From assembly GCF_036785885.1 (NCBI RefSeq), contig NC_092323.1:18298501-18362500 (forward strand): DNA of 64,000 nucleotides, in the 5' to 3' direction. A model generated the notes under the pieces. It searched no databases. It saw only the letters and a program-made list of their open reading frames with translations, and was not told the origin of the DNA. Below, piece after piece: positions 56,600-64,000 of this stretch (position 1 is its first letter; every line of letters begins with the position of its first letter). A program made the translations under genes and the position numbers. This stretch comes from Coffea arabica. Lineage: Eukaryota; Streptophyta; Magnoliopsida; Gentianales; Rubiaceae.

Positions 56600-57040
56600 T
56601 CTCTTGGTGATTTTTTGTGAAACGCCTCAGAGATCATCAATATGGTGGAGAAGCCGCATTCCTTGGTGATCTCTCCACAGTCTCTGCCATAAAGGATTGG
56701 ACCTTGATGAGAAAACATACACCCCAATGACTGCTGGCCTGCTTTCAGAAAGCTTGCTTGCAGAAGCTAAAGAGCTTTTCGAGAAAATGGAAGAGAATGG
56801 TTGCTGGCACACAGTGTCATGTTCAATGTTATTTTGCAAGGACTTCTGAGGGGAGGTCACTACGATGATGCAGTGTTGTATTATGAAGAAATGGTTCGGA
56901 TAGAATTCTTGCTGGATTCATCTACTTTTCCATTTTACTTGATTCATCTGCAGGAAAAAAGAACAATCCTTCTCTATTTTGTTGATGCTGAAAATTGATC
57001 CTGATAGCAAGATGTCCATGATTGGGGGATGAATGGTACC
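56600..57040 (+). pseudogene. Kinase fragment joined to an RFL-PPR tail (copy D2)
   Basis: 56605-56662 reads VKRLRDHQYGGEAAFL in the kinase frame. It then switches at about 56663-56680 to PPR sequence (KGLDLDEKTYTPMTAGLLSES, AKELFEKMEENG), with frameshifts downstream, ending LKIDPDSK and a GTACCTTCACATTAG tail as in the intact genes. Only about two and a half PPR motifs remain. Confidence 0.75.
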
Positions 57041-57573
57041 TTCACATTAGTTACAACTCGGTAGTCCTGATGTTTTCGCCCTTAAACTTTAATTGTGCTG
57101 GAACTAACATTATCTAAGTTTGCACTTTCCTGTTCTCACTTATCTCTCTCTACATTTAGTGTTTTGGTTGAGCTATAGTGGTCAAATTTGTGAGGTCCAT
57201 GACATGATACTTCAGATTTTTCGGAACTTTCTTATTGGGGTGACTGAATGATGCTGCTATTGCCCTGCTAGATTAATACTATTAATGGTTGATACACTTA
57301 AATCATCTTCTTGACTTTCTAAAACATTAATGGCTTTATGTGAAAGAACCTGCATTTCTGGACATAGGTATGTGTCCATTAGTTAAATTTAAGTTGGTGG
57401 ATGATTACCTTTCAAGGACATTGACATGTCTGTTCCTTGTTTATCACAGTTCTGCTTAATTGAAATATTGAATGAAACATCTCTATTGTTAATATCCAGC
57501 ATCTGTTAGTTGTAAAATTTGTTTGGCTGAATATTGATGGTCACAGAGGCGCAAAAGAGAGATAGTTGTTTTT
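57041..57573. other. Intergenic region of unit D
   Basis: No gene recognised. By position it corresponds to kinase intron sequence. Confidence 0.4.
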
Positions 57574-58045
57574 CTGGTTACTCTGCAGTCATATGAACCC
57601 CATTCAGCAATTGTTAAATATCTATTTCTGCCTTTTACAGACCTCAAACCTGGAAAACCTGGGGAGAAAGGCCTAGACTGGACTAATTGGAAAAGAACAG
57701 CTTTTGGTGCTGCACACAGCCTAGAATACCTGTATGAGCATTGCAATTTGAAAATCATAAACTGAGATTGAGCGCTGCAAATATCGCCCTGGATGGTGAC
57801 TTTGACTCTGTTCTTGGAGATTTTGGGCTTGTAAAGTTGGTGATTACAAACTAACACACATCACAAATCAAGTCCGGGGAACCATGGGACACATTGCCGC
57901 TGAATATTTGTTGACTGGAAACTCTTTAGAGAAGACAGTGCGTTTGGCTATGGTATAACATCTTCTGGACTTGCAACTGGTCAGTGTGCAATAGACTTCT
58001 TTTGGCTTGAAGGAGGATGATCTACTGCTAGAGCATGTGAGTATC
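57574..58045 (+). pseudogene. SERK-like kinase fragment, best-preserved C-lobe (copy D)
   Basis: After an acceptor-like TTTTACAG at about 57641: DLKPGKPGEKGLDWTNWKR, then AFGAAHSLEYLYEHCN, then KIIN with a stop where HRD is expected. The metal-binding DFG is kept (LGDFGLVKL, about 57822). Then [16 protein letters not shown], and C-lobe sequence to LLLEHV with one frameshift. The motif order matches SERK-like kinases of the At5g10290/At5g63710 group. Catalytic loop lost. Confidence 0.8.
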
Positions 58046-59481
58046 ACATTCACTTTTTGAAATTTAGGCAGAATCTTCATGCAGTATGACTATAACTCAG
58101 TATTGCAGCATTGTTATGTTCCTCTAAAATTCTTAATTGTGCATAATGAAATGGTCAAAAATATTTTAACCAAGCTAAATTCATTTGTATATTTAGCATT
58201 GTTGGTAAAAGCTTTACATTATAGTTCTTGTGTCAAAGTGTTATTTGTAGTCTAATGTGATTGCAAACTAATCTTTAAATTTATGTCACATTGGATATTA
58301 GCCCTTTGAAGCTTTTTCTTTGGCAGGCTTCATTTCTGCCCAAGTCATTTGGGAAGTCATTTTTTCTCAAGTCAGCTGTCTCTAGTTCAAATTTTAATTT
58401 AATTGAAAGTTCCTTGGTGTTTGAGTTGGTTGTCTTGCACCCAAAGTTTTGCCAACTTACATATCTATGTTCAAGAAGATAATACAAGAGCGAGTATCCA
58501 TGGCATGCACTCGGTTGCTTTATAATGAAATGCCAATTTAGATGAACTTTGGTTTAACATTCATTACAAATTCAACCTTAAATTCAAAAGAGGTTCAACC
58601 TTCCATTGATTGAATTGAGATGCCAGAACCTTTTCCTCAATTGGATTTGAATTTGATTGGATCTTGAAGCATGTTCATCTAAATTGGGTCACCTGGGTTT
58701 GAATTGCCTTTTTGAAGAAATTGAACCATCCTATGATTTACCTTCAATACTACCACCAAATTCACTGCCACCTCCTTCCTAACTGTGTAATTTTCTTCTT
58801 GATAGGGTTTTCTTGAAAAATTACCTTGTGCAGTGAGCTAGTAGATTCTAAAGTGAGAGCTCTAATGTGGGATTTGAGTTGCTTCAAAACTTTTAGGATT
58901 GGATTTCCTACTTTTACTTTACTCAATCCCATTGCTAACTTTCTTCCTTTCAGGTTTTAGTTCTCCTCAAGGATCACCTGATACATCCTTGGGATTCATG
59001 TCCTTTTTGGCTGTAGCTCTGGCACCAAAAATACTGTGCCATTAAAAAGTTTATTTCTCTGGCAACTGTGAGTTCAGAAATCATTTTGACTGTTCTTCTA
59101 CTTCAGGGAATAGACATCGTGTTCAAACAATTCAGCACCTCTGGTTTGCACCCTGGATGCGTTTGATTCTGCCTTCTGCGTTAACTGGAGAGTGGTTCGA
59201 ATGTTTAGCGTAGCAATCTTACAAATCATGTTTAACATTTCAGTAGTTCATTGTAAAGGAGAACGATTAGTTTGGCACTCTTATGAATCATGTTTAGCTC
59301 TGCTGTAGTTCTTTCTTTCTAAATTCTTGTATTAGCAAGTAATTGACAAAAGCTATGTATAAATATTTGTACGCTGTAGGTTATTTGGAAAGGACTAATG
59401 CACGTGCTACTGCAGTTTAGCTCCAAAAATGTCCGCAGAAAATTGCTTTTCTGCAGAAACTTGTTAAACTTTGCACAAGCT
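58046..59481. other. Right end of the duplicated unit, no gene
   Basis: 58540-58760 is related to 44220-44440 and 26430-26600. Beyond about 58850 no similarity to other units was noticed. Open frames here are short and not conserved. Confidence 0.45.
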
Positions 59482-59690
59482 TAGAGGTGGCAATTTGTCC
59501 CAAGTCCCAATGGGTTACCCATGTCCATGGGGACTTTGGGCGGGATGTGTATTGGATTTTGATATTGGGTTTAAAATGGGACAAATCCCAATTGTACCCA
59601 TTAATTGATGGGAATACTTGGGAAATACTTGGGTACCCATTGGGCTCAAATAACCAGGGTTTTGTTTGGTTTAGCTATTTTTGGGGGGTA
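59482..59690. mobile_element. hAT-like MITE fragment
   Basis: Starts TTAGAGGTGGCAATTTG and is built of GGGTACCCAT/ATGGGTACCC-type inverted words, typical of small plant hAT derivatives. The right terminus was not found, so it may be truncated. The frame 59487-59735 is part of the repeat. Confidence 0.5.
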
Positions 59691-59826
59691 TTTTTGAAAT
59701 ATTTTATTATAGCAGTGTATATGAAAACTCCGTAGTTCTTACTCCTTTTACAGCTCTTTTAGAAAGTCACCAGGGCTTGGGACTGGCATTCTATAAGACT
59801 ATATTTAGTTCAGCATATGCAAACTA

Positions 59827-60107
59827 AGGGTGCGTTTGATAAAACTGAAGTTTGGAAAGTGAAATTTGAAATCTGGATCAACTAAACTATTGAATTGTTA
59901 AGTAATACCCGATACATTTGAGTGTATGTCGCATTAAGTGATAAGTAAATAGTTTATCACTTATGTTTTGGAACAAGTTTTGTATAGGAAATTCACCGTC
60001 ATTTAATTAATTTAGATGTTTAATTTTTGGTTATCAAATACATCTGAATATGTTACGATCTAGATTCATTAAGTTTAAGTGTTGAATTAGGTTATCAAAT
60101 AGGGCCT
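59827..60107. mobile_element. MITE-like element
   Basis: Left end AGGGTGCGTTTGATAA; right end GTTATCAAATAGGGCC, imperfectly inverted. About 280 bp, no coding sequence. Target duplication not resolved. Confidence 0.45.
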
Positions 60108-61339
60108 CGGCTGTGCTATGCCCTAGATATAACTATTAATACTTTAAATCAAGTGGACTTTCCTGCCTACAGCCAAGACTGGTGTATGTATGATATTCAA
60201 TTTTGGGGGAATTTTCTGGAAATAAATTTCTGAGTTTTACACTAATCTTCTTCCTAGTCTTTTAACAAATTGTTTTAACAAACGTGGAAATTTTTTCAAT
60301 ATAGATTTTCGCAATTTAGCGGAAGGAAAAACTGGTAGCTCCTTTCTTTTCAAAGAAACACAAGTACTAGTCAATTCACACATTCACGCATATATACAAT
60401 ATCATGGTATAAAGGTTTTAGGTTCTGTTCCCACATCTTAAATCCCACCTTTCTTTTATTGGGAAAAAATTTTTAAAATGTAAACCTTATCAAGGCATTG
60501 GTTCGGCATCAGGGCATACCTGTCTTTTAAAACTAAGTTGTGGAAAAAAAAAAGAAAAGAAATTAAAAATAGTCAGTCCTGCCAAATATTTTGCCAATTT
60601 CTAAGAAATATATTGGAGTAGGAGAAGGTTCTAGTGACCCTTTCTTTATAGATGAAGATGTTTTTTTTTTTTAAATTTTTTTAGTATAAGTGAAAGGTCT
60701 CGAATTCGGAACCTCTCAATTACATTTTTTTTTCGGTGTCACTCAACCCATCCACTGATATTAATGGGAGCTACAAATCCATAAATTTGCACTATGTAGG
60801 TCCTACCACTCTTGATGTGGAAGATAATTTTGATTACTTCGTTCTTCATGAGCTGTATATCCTGATTATTATTGTTCTGCATTGTTTCGCAAGTAAAGAT
60901 CACTTTAAGAAATGGGTGGACGGTTGACATGGACCAATACTAGTTTTTATTTAAAAATGAAATAATTACAGTCGAGGTGAATTAAATGGCCTCGTCGTTT
61001 AATAATAAATTAATAAAAAATAACTCTAGAGAAGCATGATCAATGCCTTAGCGCTTAAAAGGGGAATGAAAAAATCCTATCGAGTCATAATTTGGTCTCT
61101 TTTCATGCATTGTCTTTAAAATTGTCAAGTATTATTTGAATGGTATGCTATATTAACTCAGGAAGTAGATATAAATAAATCTCATGGAAAACCACATTTT
61201 CTTTTTCTTTTTTCCTTCTTCACTTAACATGATAGTGTGTGTGTGTGTATAGGCATGTCAATAGATCAAATATTATCAAGATCCAACCTAGGCCTGTCAT
61301 GTTTTTTTTGGGTTTGGATTTAGATTTTCAAACCTAGAG
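60108..61339. other. Intergenic region, nothing recognised
   Basis: AT-rich, with A- and T-homopolymers at 60545 and 60661. A box B-like CTCGAATTCGGAACC at about 60697 may be a SINE relic. The opposing frames 60736-60927 (+) and 60739-60930 (-) overlap and share no family. Confidence 0.4.
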
Positions 61340-61345
61340 CTTACC

Positions 61346-61390
61346 CAACCCCCCTCCCCCCTCCCCCCTCCCCCTTACACACACACACAT
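61346..61390. repeat. CCCCCCT pyrimidine tract followed by (AC)n
   Basis: Several CCCCCCT units then CTTACACACACACACA. The complementary strand is G-rich with four or more G-runs and could form a quadruplex. Confidence 0.6.
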
Positions 61391-61608
61391 GTATATAAGA
61401 AAAATTGTAAGAGATTTAAAGATATGCAAGCTTCACTGTTGAATATAAATAAAAATTTTCAAGCAAATCGAATTATTTGATAAAATTCCGGACTTTAAGT
61501 TCATGATTTATTGCAAGAAACATTCTTGAAAATAGTAATTACATTGTGTTTCTTATCTTTGAATTGTATACATTTTTATTACTTATGAATTTAATTTTTA
61601 ATTACACA

Positions 61609-62040
61609 TAGGGTTGTTATCGAATCTAGTCGAGTCGAGTTTGAATAGTGCATTACTTGAGTTCTGCTCGAGCAAAAATACTTGAACTCATGGTCAAACT
61701 CAAGCTCATTGTAGTTCTTCAAATTTAAATTTGAGCTCGAACTCGTGCTTATTTTACCTAACTCAACCTCGAATTCAACCAAATCAAGTTCAGTCGAGTT
61801 CAATCAAAAATTTTGAGCTTGAGTTTTTAGTAAATTTCATAATTTTATAATAAATAATTAAAAATTATATTATAAATACACTACTTGATAAGTCTCAACA
61901 AACTTAAATTTTTTTTTTACTTGAACTCGATTCAATTATTTTATTAAGTAACTCGAACTCGATCAACACCGAGTTTGAGTTGAGCCTTTGATTGAGTTAC
62001 TTGCGAACCTTGAGTCGAGTAACTTAATTAATTTCCACCC

Positions 62041-62071
<31 letters not shown>
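61609..62071. mobile_element. hAT-like MITE with adjoining (TA)n
   Basis: Ends TAGGGTTG and CCACCCCTAA (reverse complement TTAGGGGTGG). The interior is dense in CGAACTCGA/TCGAGTTCG words that pair with each other. Related words recur at 37420-37560 and 62270-62450. A (TA)n run follows at 62045-62071. Confidence 0.45.
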
Positions 62072-62075
<4 letters not shown>

Positions 62076-63275
62076 GTACCTATTTTAATCAGAGTTGTTT
62101 GTCACTCCTACGCATGACATGCCTAATTAAAGAAAATTAACGAGTTATAGGCTACTTGGCTCACAAGCCCACTCAAATATATCTTCTTTTTTATTTTTAA
62201 TAATGAAATTACGCATATAATTCCTAATATTTTATTATATATTAAGGTAAAATGTCTATTTTATCTATTCTATTATGAGTTCGAGTAGGGTTGAACTCGT
62301 GTTCGACCTTGAGATTTACATTAAAAACTTATTATTGAGTTCAAACTCATTAAAATTAAGTCAAGCTTGGTTCAATTTAGCCAAAGTTCGATTTGACTTG
62401 GTTCGTTTGCAACTCAATTGAATCCAGCCCAGAATCTATTCATTGACATGTCTACATGTGTTCATAAATATGTATGCAAATGTATCTATGTGTGCAAGCA
62501 TAAATACGTACGCACATGTAGCTCCTATTTTTTTCTTGTCATTTTTTCTTTGTGCAATTGGGCCTTTTGGGCTATATTCTTTCGAGAATAACAACTTTTT
62601 TTTAACCCTCCCTTCCCTCCTCCCTTTACATTTTCCATCCCCGTACCTTTTCCATCTTTAAGTGCATGTACAGGATTTAAACATTGAACTTAACAGGATA
62701 GCTTGATCCTCGATTATTCATCATTGGATCATATTCATCTAAATAAGAATCCCACTGACTCAAAACTCATTGTCGAAAAAAAAAATGCAAAAATTTCAGC
62801 TCGGTGATTGATACAAAATTCATTATTTCACTTTATATTTGTACCTAAACCACATAAATAATCTTACTCCCATTTAACTAATAGCTTCAAAATAAATGCA
62901 TCAAAAAATTGTGGAAGCTTTATTAGTTAAAAGAGTGGCATTCGAATCACTATACTTCATATAGAGCAACTTAAACATACTTTTTTCGAACGTCAACTTA
63001 AACATACTTCATATGAAGCAGCACACAATTCTAGCTTCTTTTGATTGGTAGTAAGGAAAAAAAAATAAAATAGAGATACCAAGAATAGTTTTTTCGATTT
63101 TTCTCGTTTCTTTTCTTTCAAAAACAATTCCCAAGTTATTTTTGCCTTAAGAACTAACAAACATGCTCAAAATTTATGCCTGATAATTAAATATCCATAT
63201 CACACAAAAAAAAAAAAAAAGCATGCTTTACATTTTTTCTGCCATCTAAAATTTGCTTATAATAAATTATGGATA
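62072..63275. other. Intergenic region, nothing recognised beyond repeat traces
   Basis: 62270-62450 has GAGTTCG/CGAACTC words like the preceding MITE. No gene supported. Confidence 0.4.
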
Positions 63276-63437
63276 ACTTTTTTTTACACGCTGTCAGTGT
63301 ATAATATTTTTTTACACTAGCAGCTTAGATTATACCACATAATATGAATTTAAATTTGAAATTAAATTATGCAAATGTAACATATATTTAAAGTTATTAG
63401 TGTAAAAAAAGCAGTATACTGTCAGCACATAAAAAGT
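63276..63437. mobile_element. Small MITE flanked by TA
   Basis: Left end ACTTTTTTTTACACG...GTCAGTGTAT; right end GTATACTGTCAGCACAT...AAAAAGT, an imperfect inverted pair. A TA dinucleotide lies on both sides (63274-63275 and 63438-63439), as expected for Tc1/mariner-type (Stowaway-like) insertion. Confidence 0.6.
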
Positions 63438-63439
63438 TA

Positions 63440-64000
63440 ATCTATATATTATTAACGAAACTTTCCCTATTGTTCTAACTTGTTTGGCGGGCCTAAGATG
63501 TGCCCTGCACGAGCAGGCCTTCCAAGTACATGATTTATATGTGGAAAAGGCTTCCTCTGGACAAAGGTAAAGCTGAATATTTGCACTTGGTAGGCCTAGA
63601 ATCACCTAGATTTGCACTTGACATGGTGCCATGAAAATCAAATAAAGCAAGAGAATTTCCATTTTGTTGTTGTATATTGTCCCCTAAATTTTTTCAAAGT
63701 AATTAGAGTTATAACCCAGTTTAAACAAGAAAACATACAATATGAAATGAAGTATTATTTGAAACCAAAAGAATAAGTTTAGAGTTTTTGTGTATAAAAG
63801 TGAACCAATGATGTTTATTTGCATTCACTCTCCAAAATTATAAGTGTAGTGAACTATTTATATCATTGTTTTTATATTTTTATTGCCCATAAAACTCTTT
63901 TCCAGTTCTGTGTAATTTTCTAAAATTAAAAGTCTAAAACTTAATCATCAAATGCTCATCCAGCGATTAAAGCTATATAAATGGTCTACCAAAAGTAATT
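63440..64000. other. Intergenic region at the right edge
   Basis: No ORF with a recognisable family and no repeat match in this window. Confidence 0.4.

Noticed and set aside
59487..59735. 82-codon open frame
   Set aside because: Coincides with the hAT-like MITE and its inverted GGGTACCC words.
60736..60930. Overlapping 63-codon frames on both strands
   Set aside because: No family match, no conservation, no splice or promoter context.

Overview
The window is nuclear DNA from a flowering plant, most likely a eudicot. It is AT-rich and intron-bearing, has pentatricopeptide repeat (PPR) genes of the restorer-of-fertility-like (RFL) type, and is packed with plant-type transposable elements. 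An asterid is plausible but I could not fix the species. I saw no bacterial operons, tRNA or rRNA genes, or CRISPR arrays.

Layout. (1) 1-5448 and 18192-19350: an old, heavily mutated Mutator-like transposase pseudogene followed by a plant-mobile-domain (PMD) pseudogene, preceded by a long foldback repeat at the left edge. (2) 5449-18186: a structurally complete 12.7-kb Ty3/gypsy element of the Athila lineage on the minus strand. It is inserted in the PMD pseudogene with a perfect 5-bp target duplication (GTCTG). Its pol frame is open over 1384 codons, but its gag region and downstream third ORF carry stops. (3) 21.6-58.0 kb: an RFL-PPR cluster, all on the plus strand. It has three intact intronless genes (21779-23704, 40661-42607, 54522-56447) and two broken copies (52028-52964 and about 56660-57040). 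Remains of a SERK-like receptor kinase recur at 23.8, 25.7, 36.2, 42.7, 51.8, 56.6 and 57.6 kb, so the duplicated unit seems to have been PPR gene plus kinase debris. In two places kinase and PPR fragments are joined directly, as expected from unequal recombination within a head-to-tail array.

(4) Insertions between the PPR copies: a SINE-like element, two poly(T)-headed non-LTR retroposons with 15-18-bp target duplications, a small MULE-type MITE with a 10-bp duplication, a 2.7-kb element with 15-bp terminal inverted repeats carrying a degenerate RPA1-like gene, a possible pararetrovirus-like remnant, an LRR-XII receptor kinase pseudogene, an Athila-type solo LTR, and a 5'-truncated LINE. 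(5) 58-64 kb: no recognisable gene, only MITEs and simple repeats.

The genes likely to be functional are the three RFL-PPR genes, predicted to be organelle (probably mitochondrial) RNA-binding proteins. They differ at the residues that determine RNA base recognition, and the third gene looks like a mosaic of the other two types. Similarities, divergence counts and motif assignments were read by eye; no database search was run.
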